A stretch of DNA of 64,000 nt from Physcia stellaris. Its lineage: Eukaryota > Ascomycota > Lecanoromycetes > Caliciales > Physciaceae. Shown here one piece after another: positions 46,252 through 58,612 of the stretch. Position numbers and translations under genes: made by a program. The notes beneath the pieces are model-generated. The model was not told the DNA's origin and searched no databases. It saw only the letters and a program-made list of their open reading frames with translations. The stretch's first letter is position 1, and each line of letters opens with the position of its first letter. Location of the stretch: assembly GCA_018902385.1 (NCBI GenBank), contig JABSSW010000037.1, positions 62,001 through 126,000 of the forward strand, in the 5' to 3' direction.

Positions 46252-47527
46252 ATGGTTAGTACTAGTATCTTCGTGAAGGGTGCCTGGCTTTTCAGCATTG
46301 GGCTTAGTGACTTGATCGGTAAGGTACGCTTTGCGGGCTGCCGAGAGTTTACTGACGTACATAGCTGCGGCGGTCTTGGCCCCACAGGCTGATGTCTCGC
46401 ACGTGAAACGCCAGGGCGGCGGTCCTTCAGTAGTCCCGATCGATGATCGGTTTACACCACACAAAGCTCCAGTCATCTGGTACGCTGTTGGCGACTCGTA
46501 TACGGCGGGCCCAGGGACTGGGGCTGATTATGACGCTGACCTTGACTGTGCTCGCAACAATGGTTCCTACGCCGTCCAAACAGAGTCAGACTTTCCGTTC
46601 AAGGAGTCTAACGACATGGAATTTATTGCATGTTCTGGCCACAGGGCCCCTGAGACTCTTGCCAGAGTTACCGACTTTGTCGAACAAGATAGGGCTGACT
46701 TCATGGTTATGACGGTCGGAGGCAATGACATTGGTTTCGCAGCCATTGCTGTTGAATGCCTGGTGAAAGCTCGGTTCCTACCCGGAGATTGCGACGAGAC
46801 CATCCGGAAAGCAAGGCAGCTGCTAGCAGCACCGAAATTCGAGAATGATATACACGCTGTATACGACGAAGTCTTTGAGAAGATGAAGGACGATAGGCAT
46901 TATCAGCTCTACCACATATTTTACAGCCGCTTTTTCAATGACCAAACGGACTGGTGTGACCGTATGAGCTTTGGCGCAATAGTACCTAAGCTTACTCGGG
47001 AGCTGCGGAAGAAGCTAAATCTTCTGGCAAACGATCTGAACAGACGGCTTGAAGGCGTCGTCGAGAATTACATACAGAAGCAGACAAAGGCCTCGTGGTC
47101 GCAGGGTCCAAGACTGATTGGCCTCAATCCAGACAACCTGACCAGAAGTAACGGGGAAACATACGGCCTTTTCGATGGACATCGATTCTGTGAACCAGGA
47201 AAAACCACGCTTAGAGACCCCTCAGTCTGGTTTTTCGGCACCTTTGACAAAGACAGCGTTGAAAAGCGGCACGTAGGACTGCAGACCCTCCAGCAATATG
47301 ACGCATCGAAATGCGAGAAAGATCCAAAATATGCGACTAACATAAAGTTCAGCTACGACTGCGATGTTGCACGATATTTTGAGTCTCGTGGCGGTATACA
47401 GCCAGCAGCGTTCAATGCACTTCCTGAAGTTCTTTCCCAGTCCTTTCATCCACGGACGCCAGGCTTTGGAGCCGAAAAGCGTATGCTTCAGCAAAGCCTC
47501 CAGAAGAACAGACCAGCAGAAGACTAG
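46252..47527 (+). CDS. Secreted SGNH/GDSL hydrolase
   Basis: A 409-residue secreted lipase/esterase-type hydrolase. Exon 1 (46252-46318) encodes most of a signal peptide (GAWLFSIGLSDLI). After a 46-bp intron (46319-46364, GTAAGG donor, branch CTGAC, acceptor ATAG), exon 2 (46365-47527) continues AAAVLAPQADVSHVKR, with a likely Kex2 site after KR. Block I is WYAVGDSYTAGPG with the nucleophile Ser. Block III is VMTVGGNDIGFAA with the oxyanion Asn. The Asp/His pair is in LFDGHRFCE. Cysteines in FIACSG, GDCDE and SYDCD may form disulphides. The fold resembles fungal GDSL lipases close to the streptomycete SGNH type. The substrate is unknown. The gene lies between two inverted MITE copies. Confidence 0.88.
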
Positions 47528-48110
47528 CTTGAAATTGAAACGTAAAGATGGGGTCTGTATGATCCCTGTGAGATGGATCAACTCAAAATGCACACTGCTG
47601 CTTGGGATAGATGTAGGCAATATGGCAATGAGAAAGTTGGTATAGGAACATGCGTGGATAAACTCTCAATCCTTCTGTGCATTTCGGATGATACTTTAGA
47701 TAGAGACGGGATTGAATCTCTTCATAGATTTCTGAAGTCTTGTGGGGTTAGCTTGGTCTGGAGTAGAACAAGTAAAGATGTGTAGAGTATGTCATTTTCG
47801 CTTTTGAAATGAGCCTACAATCGGAAAGTGTAACAAACCTCATGCTTGTATCTCAAAATACCCATTACCGTCTCTTCAATAAGCGACACGACGATTTGGG
47901 AAATATCAAGGATACATCTAACAGACTGGATGTAGGGGTCCAGTTCAAATGAGAAGTTATCGTTATGAGCAACTGTGCTTCAAAAAGCGCCCATTCGACG
48001 GAGGGCATCTGAACCATGCACCTGCAGTAGAGTTCTGTAGATTGGGCCACATTACTAACATTTGCAGCCAGGGCCCAGGCCTTAGCTGTCTCGGCTCAAT
48101 GCTCGCTGTA
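47528..48110. other. 3' side of the SGNH hydrolase gene
   Basis: Only short frames; nothing recognised before the MITE. Confidence 0.4.
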
Positions 48111-48336
48111 TGTCATGATCTGGTAGCAAGTGGTGCTAATTTTTGAATATACCGAGAAATCCACGATCACCCGACTTAGGATGAAGGTAGAAGCTGATGC
48201 TTCTTTCATGTCGTCTTCATATCATCTTCATATCGTCTTCATATGCTTTGTGCCAAAGACGGATACGCGTCTTGTCATATCGGATGTATTGGTGGCGATG
48301 CTTGGGGGAGGGATAGCACCACACCAGACCATGGGA
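48111..48336 (-). mobile_element. MITE, family 1, copy C (inverted)
   Basis: A 226-bp element in the opposite orientation to copy B, bordered by TA at 48109-48110 and 48337-48338. The right end CACCAGACCATGGGA equals the terminal repeat of copy B; the left end is a diverged version (TGTCATGATCTGG). The interior shares the CTTTGTGCCAAAG block and a TCTTCATAT microsatellite. It sits 150 bp from the start of the AT-rich compartment. Confidence 0.85.
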
Positions 48337-49884
48337 TAGGTCAGTCGTGATGGCGCTTGGCGGCCCGGGGACGATTCCGCTCAGAACAAGGTATCCTGAG
48401 GCAGGCAAGCCTGTCTCCGTATGCCCAGCGCGTGGTGTTCTAGGGTTAGAGTTACAGCATATTTACGCGACCGGATGAGTGAGTGACCATGATGAAATTG
48501 AACGAAAATGAAAATAATCACGATGATTTCAGACAAAAAAAATGATGAATCAAAATAACAAATATGAAATAACTATAAAAAACAAATTATTGAATGTAAA
48601 AAAAATGAAAATTGAAAATTGATAAAACAATAAAATGAAAAACAAATTGAAATGATATTTTGATTGACAAAAATGAAAAAAAATTTGAACGTCGTATAAT
48701 ATATATATATGCAAATAAAAAATCAATATTTTAATGAAACGAATTTGATTGAATGATTTAACGATTAAAATTGTAAATAAACATTTTTCATTCAAAAAAT
48801 CGCGAATTCGAATCGTATGATAAACAAAATGTTAAACAATCGAATGAATTATTTCATGATTATAAACACAAAACGCAAATTTTGACGCGAATGAAAATTT
48901 TCAAAATAATCGAATTGATAATTTGAAATCATTCTAACATGTGAAATATAACAAACAACAAACATAATTTTTTTTGTTGTTGTTGTGATCATGATGAAAA
49001 ATCGCGCGAAATACGAAACAAAAAACGATTGAAATGTTGACAAGACAACGACAATTGCAAACAGAAATGACAAGACAAAATCGAATCAAAATGATATATG
49101 AATCGAAAAAAAAAATGATAAAAACATCGCTCGAAAAAATAAAAACGATTTAATCGTATTTGACGAAATGAATAATAATGAAAAAAATGAAAAAAAAAAA
49201 AAATCGAACAGATGTTTCGACAAATTTCTTGTGATGAATTGCAAAAAAAACGCAACAAATCGTAAAATTGTTAATGATCAAAAAAAATCAACTGAATGTA
49301 TTGATGTGAAAAATCATTTATTTCGTCGTCATTGAAAACATCGTCGCACGATCACAATTGAACGTGTGTGAAATTTACGACGTGATGAAAATTCAAAAAC
49401 GCGTTGAATCGTGTCAAAATTACGTTTTTGAAATTCAGAATTTCGTATTACAATTCATCGTCACGATGTGAAAAATATACAAACGTGTAATGTCGTCGAT
49501 GCAAAACAAAAATTGAAAAAAAATAAATAAATGCAAAAAAAATTGCGAAAACGACGAATAAAAAATTAAACGAACGTTCGAAATTAAATTTTATCGATTT
49601 CGCAATATCAAATTCACGACATGATGATTATAAATTAACATATAATATGAAAATATCAATTTCATCACAAATATTGTTCAACAATTAACAAATTCAACAT
49701 AGAATTTTTTTATAATAAAATATTTTGTAAGTTCGTTTAACGCGAATGATCGATCGAAAAACATTTTGATCAATTTTGTGTTCGTATTTCTTAAAATCGA
49801 TAAATTCAATCAATACATAATTCGAGTTTTCAATCGAAACATACGTCAAAATCATTTCAAAACGTTTCAACAACGTTCAATTAT

Positions 49885-50278
49885 TGCATATTTTGCATCG
49901 CAATTAACAATCACATATGATTTTCATTTGAATAATTTATATTGTAAAACAAAATGAACGCATTTCAAAATCGTAAAAATGACAAAAATCAATTCATTAT
50001 CGCAATAGTTTTGAAATTGCGAAAATTTTGTCGTTGTCAAATTTGTGTCAAATCGTCAATTGAGATATTTGCGAAAAAATTTCGTTCAATTTTTCGTCGT
50101 TTGTACAGTTGTTTCGCAATTTGCACATCAATCAACAATCACATATAATTTTTATTTATTAAATTAAAACTGTAAATCAGAACGAGCGCATTTCAATGTT
50201 TCAAAAATTATCGAAATCGATTCATTATCGCAATAATTTTGAAAATTCGAAAATTACGTCGTTGTCAAATTTGTGTTT
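49885..50278 (+). repeat. Direct repeat, 228-bp offset, in a less-mutated island
   Basis: Segments of about 165 bp at 49885-50050 and 50113-50278 align in register. For example CAATCACATAT occurs at 49908 and 50136, TTCATTATCGCAATA at 49993 and 50221, and TCGTTGTCAAATTTGTGT at 50031 and 50259, each 228 bp apart. This stretch also keeps several AG dinucleotides (such as CAGAACGAGCGC near 50178), unlike its surroundings. Confidence 0.65.
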
Positions 50279-53200
50279 GTTGAAATGTGTTGCGTTCGAT
50301 TTTCGACAATGTTTGCAACGTTTCAATGCGATTTCGATTATAATTCAATGCGCATTCGATAAATATTCGATATTATTGATTATTTGAATAAAATTCATTT
50401 TGAATTTCAAAATGAATTTTCGTTTGTATATTTTATTTATTGAGTGTAAATGTTATTAAAATGCGAAATCGTTGACATCGCAAAACAATTGCGAAATGTC
50501 GATTTTCGCAATTTTATCAAATTCAAATCTAATTTTGAAATTTTGCATGAAATTTTTTGAAAAATTCACGAGCAAACTTGTCATGTTTTAAATACATATA
50601 AATTGTTTTTTTCGAACGAATTTAAATTGCGAATATCGAAACAATAAAAAAAAATTCACATTATTTTTTTCGAAAAAAATCGAAAATCATCAAAACATTT
50701 CAACAACGATTCAACATCGATAATATTCAATTACAATATACAAAAAATATTTGTTCGACAATATCAAATTTTTAACGTATCACAAAACATATTATTAGTC
50801 AATCACGTTTATTAAAAAACATTTTCGTACGAATGAAATAAAAAAACTTTAAAATAAAAAAAAAAAAAAAATAAACGAAATTGTAAAATGAAAAATAATT
50901 ACAATAAAAACATTTTTTGATGCGAATAACGACAATTTTTTCACAATATCGTGTATAACGATGTTTGCAATGAAATCGTTTTTCATAACAAAATTTTTTT
51001 ATACATGATCATTGAAAAAACGTTCAAACGTCAAATTTCATTTTTTTTCGTTTCACACGTTTATTTACAACATCAAATGAAATCGTTTTTTCGTTTCATA
51101 CGTACGTTGATTTTTTTTTTCGAAAATAAAATCAAAAAAACGATGAAAATTTTTTTACGACACGAAATCGTGATATTGAAATTCGATTTTTATCATTTTT
51201 TGAAAATTGATTTTTTGAAATTTTTGTTTTTTCGATGATAAAAATAACATTCGAAAATTCAAAAACGAATCGTTCGATTTCGATATCAAAATCGAAATCG
51301 TCGTAATTGTCATGTTGTTCAAATTGAAATGATTTCTCGTTTTGAAACAAAAATAATGAAAAATCGACGACGATTTCAACACGATTATCGATTGATTCGT
51401 CGATTTCGTCGTTTTTTTTTGATCGTTCGCGTTCAACAAAAAACGTCAATCGACGTTTTTTGTTGAATGATCGTTGCGAAAAACATTGATTTGTGAACAT
51501 TAAAAACGCTTTCACGTTTTTAATGTAAGTTTTCGTGTCTCTTTGATGCAAAAAAAAAACGATGATATTGACGAAAATCGAAAATATCATTTTTGCGATC
51601 GCGAATTTCACACGCATCGAATTTAAAAAAATCAATTGTCGTTCAAAATCAAAAAAAATATAATTTATTCAACGAACATTGCGATATTTTGTGTTTAAAT
51701 CAATATTCGTCGCAAATTTCAAATTCATTTTTGATTTGACGACAAACGAAAAAAACAAATTTCGATTTGTTTTTTTCAATTTGAACGCAACGAATGCAAC
51801 GTTGCGACGTCGTTCGATCGACGATTTAACGATATGATTAATGACGAATTCGAAACACAAATTTTCGATATGATTTATTTGAATCGCAAACGTTTTGAAT
51901 TTTTGCGAATGCGTAATATTCGCAAAAATGCGATCAACGAAAAACAAAAACATTGCGTGATCGTCGTAAAAATTGACGAAAAAAAAACGATCATCGCGAA
52001 AAAAAACGTTTCGAAACTAAATCGTTTTTTCGTGAATCAAATTTTTGTTGTTTATGCATAATCAAATTCACAACAACGACATTGACGACGAGAACGTATT
52101 TTTCGTTATTCATTACATTCACGTTAAAATTCATAATGACGAATAAATCAAACAAATATATTTACGTGTAATCAAAAATCGAACGTTGCGTGACATCGTG
52201 ATATTTAAAAAAAAAAAAAAAAAAAAATAAAATGTAATAAAATGATTTTGAAAACAACGTTAATGAATGAATTTCGATTTCGTCAACAACACATTGTGAT
52301 TGTATCGTATATCAACATTTGTTTAAAAAAAATCATTGTGAATAAATCAAAAACAAAAATAATATACATTATCATCAAACATGCGTGAAACACATGTGAA
52401 AAAACATTCGTACGAATAAAAATTTTAAAAAAATAATTAAATTCAATCAAACAAAACAAATCAATTCGATTTTTAAAAAAAAAAAAAACATATCATTTCA
52501 CATAAACAATATCAAATGAATGAAATGAAAAAAAAAAAATTAAATTTTTTTTCGAACAAAATTATATGAATGCATTTTCATCATCACACAAAAAACGATT
52601 TGTGTTGTGAAATTAACAAATAATTGATTTGATATTCGTACGAATACACACAAAAAAATTCAATAAAAATAAAAAAAAATTTTAATAAAAAACATCAAAA
52701 TATAAATGAATACGATGAAAAATTCGCGACGAAAAAAATTATCGACAAATTTCGTCAAACGTGACATTTTTGAACGATTATTATAATCGTCAATAAAACA
52801 CAAACAACGAAACAAATGACATAATTTAAAACACAACACGTATTCATTGTCGACGTACGAATTAACATCAAAAAATTCAAAAAAATGAAATAAACGAAAA
52901 AAAAATTAACGACGAACACAAAAATCAAAATACGAAATTTTTTTGAAACAACAAATTTATTACATACAAAAATTCGATAAAAATCGCATTATTCACGATA
53001 CATTGATTGTCAAACAATTGATTCAAATTTTTCACAATCAAATAGCGATTTCATTCAATATCAACGACAATAATTTTCGTTAAATTTTCATTTCATGATG
53101 TTTCATCGTCGCACGAACATATTGTAAACGTAATTCGCGAAAAAAAACACGATTCAAAAAAAATTGTTTTTTTTCGAACAAATCGATGACGTTAACAATG

Positions 53201-53670
53201 ACATACACGTCGCAATTGTGATTATCGTTTTGACGCATATTGATTATCGATCGAATTTGATCATCGAAAATTGCATTTTCAAAATAATTCGATTTTTTTT
53301 GCAAAATTTCAACGTACATTTTTAAAAATCGTTGAAACGACGAATTTTTCATATCGAAAAAAAAATTGCATAAAATGATTAAAAAATTCGTATTTTGACG
53401 AATGACGAAAAAAAAAAATCAATGATTCGAAATGCACACAAAAATGACGACAATAATAATGATAAAAAAAATATCAATGAATTCAACATTTTCAAATCGT
53501 TTGAAAATCATCGTTTGCACGTATGTCGTCAAATTCGAATTTAACAATTGTACGTTGAAAATCGATTTCGTCAAAACATTGATTGCGACGAAAATCGAAA
53601 AATTATGAAATCAATGAATTGTCAAAAACGAAAACAATGCGTTAAAATCAACATAAAATTGAAAATCGTG

Positions 53671-56600
53671 TCAAAAACGTTCGATTGTGTGCAAATTTTG
53701 ATTGTCAACATCATTCACGATTCGATTGAAAAAAAATTGATCAATGATTTCGACGATTTCATTTCGTTGATAAAAATGAACGAAAAACAAATTTCGTTCG
53801 TAAAAATCGCATGAAATGTTCAATCGAAAACGTTTCGAAAACAACATGAATGCAATATCGATTAACGTCAACAAATTCAATAACGACGAAACATCAATAT
53901 TGTCATTCGATATTACAAAAAATCGATTCGAAATTTCATCATTTGTTAAATTGTAAAACGAAAAAAAATCATTGAACGAATCGTCATCGACGTAAAAAAA
54001 AAATTCGTGAATTTCAAAATCAATCACGAAATTCGAATTTGTCGTGAATTGTTTTTTTTCATTCGATTTTTTTTTGAAAAACAAAAAAATAATTTTATCA
54101 AAACGATTTTGACGACGATATTTATCATTCAATCGTTTTATCATTTTGACGAAAATCAATTTCGAAAAAACATCACGAAAAACAGATTTTTCGATGACGA
54201 AATTACAAATTTTTCGAATTTTAAACAAAATCACATAAACGTTTGTCGTGTGAACATTTTTGAATTGTAAATAAATCACGATTTTGAACAACGTGAATTT
54301 TTGATTTTTGTGAATCGTGATGACAAAAACGAATTTCAAAAAAAATTGAATTCGATGACAAAAAACGTGATTAATTTCGAAAATGTTCGTGATTGAAACA
54401 ATGAAAATCATTTTGCGATTTTCAATATCGATGAATTTATTGTTTTCATAATCGTCAAACTCGATCATAATCATGATCGATAAACGAAAATGAAAATTTT
54501 GTACGTCGTTTTTTCAAAAAATATTGTGTATCGTGTTCATGATTTCGTTGACGAAATTTTTTTTAATTCAAAAATTTCGAATCAACATGATTTTCGCATC
54601 AATGACGATAAACAACGTATTGAATAAATCGTCAATATCGTTTTCGTTCATTTGTGCAATTTTTGCGTCATGATTCGTGACGTTCACGCGTAACACGAAT
54701 TTTTGCAATTCAATCAAACGTTTTATATTGTGATTGACGATTTGTTTTCGAAAAAAATACAATTTGATAACATCGCGAAAAAAATCATTTTTTTTGCGAA
54801 AAATTAAATCGATTTTTGTTGACAAAAAAATCAAAATTGATTTTGTCAATAAAATCATTTCGAATTTGATTCAAAATACGACGAAAAACGAACACGTTCG
54901 TTTTGTTTTTTTTGACGCATAATTTTTTTCAAAACGATGATGCGTTGAAAAACAAAATAAATCAAACGATCAATCGAAAAATTATCATCGTTGTACAAAA
55001 CGTGATCGTCGACGAAAATCAATTGATCGAAATCGTCACAAAAAAAAATATTGAAATCGTCGAAATAAACGTCGAATTTGCAAAAAATTTGACGTAATCG
55101 AAAATTCACAAAATGAAAAAATTTGCATTTCAACATCGATTTCTCGTCAACGATCAAAAATCAACAAAAATCAAAATTCGATTGAAATTGAATTAATTTC
55201 GTTTTGTTTAAATTATTCATTTTTCGTCGAACAAAAAATTTGAAAAAAAAATGCAACGTAAAATCGTCGATGTTGTAAACGATTACATTAATAAAAATAT
55301 TTCGCAAAATCGTGAATTTCGAACATTTTTCATTTTTTTGATTGACGTGATAAATCGAAAATTTTAAAAACATATCGATTACGCGAAATTTTTCAATGTT
55401 AACAACGTCGTTCAAATAAATGAAAAATTGATTTGTACAATTCGCAAAATAAACGTTGACGTACAAATTGAACATTTTACGTTATTTGATATTCAATTGA
55501 TCGAAATTTTTTTGTTTCGACGAAATTTTCAAACATCAAATCGAACATATTTTTGTGTCGAAACATAATTTCGAAATTTTTTGCGATTCGAAAAAAATCG
55601 ATATCGTAAAATTTACGAAATCAATCGTGTTAACGATTTATAAAACGTTATTTCAAATTAAAATCAATTTCGACGTTTCGATTATCGCGATCAAATTTGC
55701 GAAAAACGAAAAATTTTTCATGTGTTTCGATTTCGATAAAATTTTTTTCGTTGTTAATCAAAAATTTCATGTTCGAATCGTTTTTTTGAAAAAAACGATA
55801 TTCATTCAACGAATCGTAATCGTGAAATTCAATATGATTGTCACGACAAATTTGATAAACGTCATGTCAAATTTTATATGTCACGTCGTCGACGATTTTG
55901 AAATTTTCGACGTTTCGAAAAAAATAATGCAACATCAATTTTGTTTTGCAATAATTGTTCGAATTTTTTTCGTTTTTGTATTTGAAAAAAACATTGACAA
56001 CAATTTCGCGTCGAAACGTGAAATTTTCGATTCGAATATTTCATTTGTAATTTCGAACGAATTGAAACAAAATCATGTTTTTTTTGTTTTTTTTTCGATC
56101 ACAATATTTTTTCAATTTGATGTCAATGACAATGAATTCATTTTTATTTTCGCAACATTCAAAAAAAACGACGCGTTTTTGTTTATGAAAAAAACGAAAA
56201 TTCAAAAATTTTACAATTTTAAACGAATTTCGAAAATTCAAATCGAAAAAAATATGACAAATTTTTTGTGTCGATCAATCTCGTTCAACGATAATTTTGT
56301 TCAAAATTTTCGTGATGTAATTCGTCAAAAAATTTTCGACGTCGAATTTGATCGTGTTCAACAACGTTCGATTGACATCGACGAATTTTTGAAATTGTTT
56401 TTTCTTTTTGACGACGTATTTGAAAAAATAAACGACAACAAAAATGATGTCATCGCAAAAAAAAACGTCGATATTGACATTTCAACAAACGATAAAAATG
56501 AACATGTATTTGTCGAACAAAAAATCGTTTCGAATCGATTCAAACATGAAATGTTTTGCGTTGAATTTGTTTTCAAACGCAAATTTTGTGAAATGTTTTT

Positions 56601-57180
56601 GAAAAAAATGAAATTTGCAAATCAAATCGTCAACGTCATCGTTTTTTTTTCGTTTCAAACAATATTGCGAAATGCATTTGATGTGACGTTGATATCGATT
56701 CAAAAATTTCGTCAATTGACGCATAATGTTCGAACGATTTTCGAAACGAAAATTGTTAAAATAAATCGTCGTTGAAAAAAAAATAACGTCAAAATTCAAA
56801 ACGACGATTTTCGAATTTCAATAATCGACAAAATTTTATTTCATATCGTTGTTTGAAACATTATCGATTCACAAAAAATCATGTATGTAATCGTTGTCAC
56901 GATTTTGTCATTCATATCGATATCAATGTTTTTTGATTTTGAATTTTTTTTTCAAAACGTCATTGAAAAACATTTTTCAACGAATAATGAAATATTTCGA
57001 TACGATGTGAAAATTTTGTTGCAAAAATTGCATCGCGATGATTGTTTTGACGAATTCGATCGTAATTTTTTTATATCGTTTTTTTATGTCAACAAAAACA
57101 TAATCGTAAAAATCGTTTCATTGCATATCGACGACGTTGAAAATAAAAAAAAAATTGAAAATTTCGATACATAATATCAT
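53671..57180 (-). mobile_element. Helitron Rep/helicase fossil (minus strand)
   Basis: Minus-strand frames follow the order of a fungal Helitron protein, right to left. At 57.06-57.18 kb is a weak match to the Rep-proximal region. At 56.48-56.80 kb is the block CKFHFFQKHFTK then FESIRNDFLFDKY. The PIF1-type helicase follows: TLHFFFKFFVRRKMNDL-like text (55.2 kb), LIVDEKSMLKCKFFHF (motif II, 55.1 kb, written here with its neighbouring frame), then VLKKIMRQ. Next come NHNIKRLIELQKFVLRVN (54.7 kb), and FVITIHKNQKFTL with VYVILFKIRKIC (54.2 kb, motifs V-VI). Pro and Gly of the family motifs are replaced throughout, in line with the CpY mutation pattern. It is split over several frames and clearly dead. 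The LTR element at 57558 interrupts it. Confidence 0.82.
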
Positions 57181-57552
57181 TGTTTCGAATTTCGATTTGA
57201 TTTTTTTTCAATAAAATTTGATATTTTTTATAACGTCATTTCGTTTGATGATGTTGTCAATCAAATGATTATTTTTACGCGACGTTATTTTTTTGAATTG
57301 TTTCAAAATAAATTTTTTGTTCGAAAATTGTTTCGTCATTCACATAACATTTTTGACGATTCGTGATTTCATAAAAATATTGAAAATTCAATAACGAAAT
57401 TGAAAATGACGAACAAAACGATCGTTTTTGTACAAAAACAAATGTTTGATTCATTCATCGAATTCAATTCGTTTTTCACGCGATTCGATGAAGACAATCA
57501 ATTTTCGCGAAAAAAAAAAAAAAATTTTGTACTCGATGTGCAAAAAAAAATC

Positions 57553-57557
57553 GAATT
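57553..57557 (+). repeat. Target site duplication, left (GAATT)
   Basis: GAATT directly precedes the left LTR and is repeated directly after the right LTR (60786-60790), the 5-bp duplication expected of LTR-element integration. Confidence 0.9.
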
Positions 57558-57755
57558 TGTTGAAAATACAGTCTTCGCAAATGTGTTGCAGTCAGAATTC
57601 AATTGATATAATTTGACGAAACAGAAATTAGTGCGTTTTTGTTGAAATTAATATTTTGACATTCGCACACTTCTTGTGCTCTCATCTGCATGTAATTTAT
57701 TAAAATAACGAAATTTAGAACAATAGAATGATAATCATTCATACATCTTTTAACA
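57558..57755 (+). repeat. Left LTR (198 bp)
   Basis: Starts TG and ends CA. It differs from the right LTR by about 15 transitions and two small length differences (1 and 4 bp), with no transversions seen. Of the transitions, 13 are in CpT/ApG context and 2 in CpA/TpG. Confidence 0.9.
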
Positions 57756-58357
57756 GATTATGAGAATCGAGTTAGCAGCTTTCGTTACATCTAGTATCAA
57801 TTACAGCATGTCAGAAAATCAAAAGCAATAATAACTAGTCGTCAAACAGTACAACAATGTATTCGCAGCAATAATCAATTTCATTGAGAATATTCAGTCT
57901 AGTCAAATCAGAACGATCTAATTGCAATCGAGCAATATTCAATATCTTGATACACACGATCAGTACATTCAGTACGATTTCAGTTACATCGATAATATTT
58001 ATTTATTTATTTTTTACGAGTTTTTCACGAATTCGTCTATCTATCGAATTTTTTTACGAATATTTTACGATATCGAATCTTCTCGCGAATTCTATTATTT
58101 AGTCAAAATGACGTTTTTATTTTTGCGATCATTTTCGCATTTGATTTTTTATTTTTTTCGTTTGTTTTTGCGATTACGTGTCTGAAAATCATCTCATGAC
58201 GCAAGATTTGAAAACACTGTATATCATGCATTTGACAAAGAATGTTAAAACTTTAAGATGCAATTGATACGTGCAAGTCAAGAAATCACAAGAAATTTAT
58301 CATGCTCGAAAGCACGAGTTGATCATGAAGAGCAAGATGAAATAAAAAGCGAAAAAG

Positions 58358-58612
58358 TTGTTGAAACAACAAAAAGAAATTCGTCTGATCAAGAAACGAA
58401 CTGAAGAATATACTTGTAAACGTTGCAAAAACGATACGAAATTCGATAACAACATCAAATTTCACGAACATATTCGCAATCGACATGCGAAAAAGTCGAA
58501 ACAATTTGCAAATTTCAACAATTTGTTGAACTCGTTGTTTCATTTTTTATTTCGTTTATTTCATCTGTTTTCGAATCGATCATTTCGTCATTTTTTACGT
58601 CATCGAAATTAG
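58358..58612 (+). pseudogene. C2H2-like zinc-finger relic inside the LTR element
   Basis: A frame containing EYTCKRCKND, then FHEHIRNRHAKKSK. The C-x2-C-x12-H-x5-H pattern is of a type often met in fungal transposon-associated proteins. It is the only coding part recognised within the LTR element and is a fossil. Confidence 0.6.

Larger units (their letters stand above)
48486..57552. repeat. AT-rich, CpY-depleted compartment, left part
   Basis: From about 48,486 the sequence becomes AT-rich within a few tens of bases. CC, CT, AG and GG are almost absent: none between 55,561 and 56,279. CA, TG and CG remain common. The translated frames contain no Pro, Gly or Trp. Between 48.5 and 53.6 kb I recognise no element by sequence, only mutated frames (for example minus-strand 51132-51635 and 51669-51953). 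From 53.67 kb the Helitron fossil is readable. No functional gene is present. Confidence 0.9.

Noticed and set aside
55555-56775. A 407-codon plus-strand gene
   Set aside because: It lacks Pro, Gly and Trp, has no domain, and lies antisense to the Helitron protein. TAG cannot occur here, so long frames are expected by chance.
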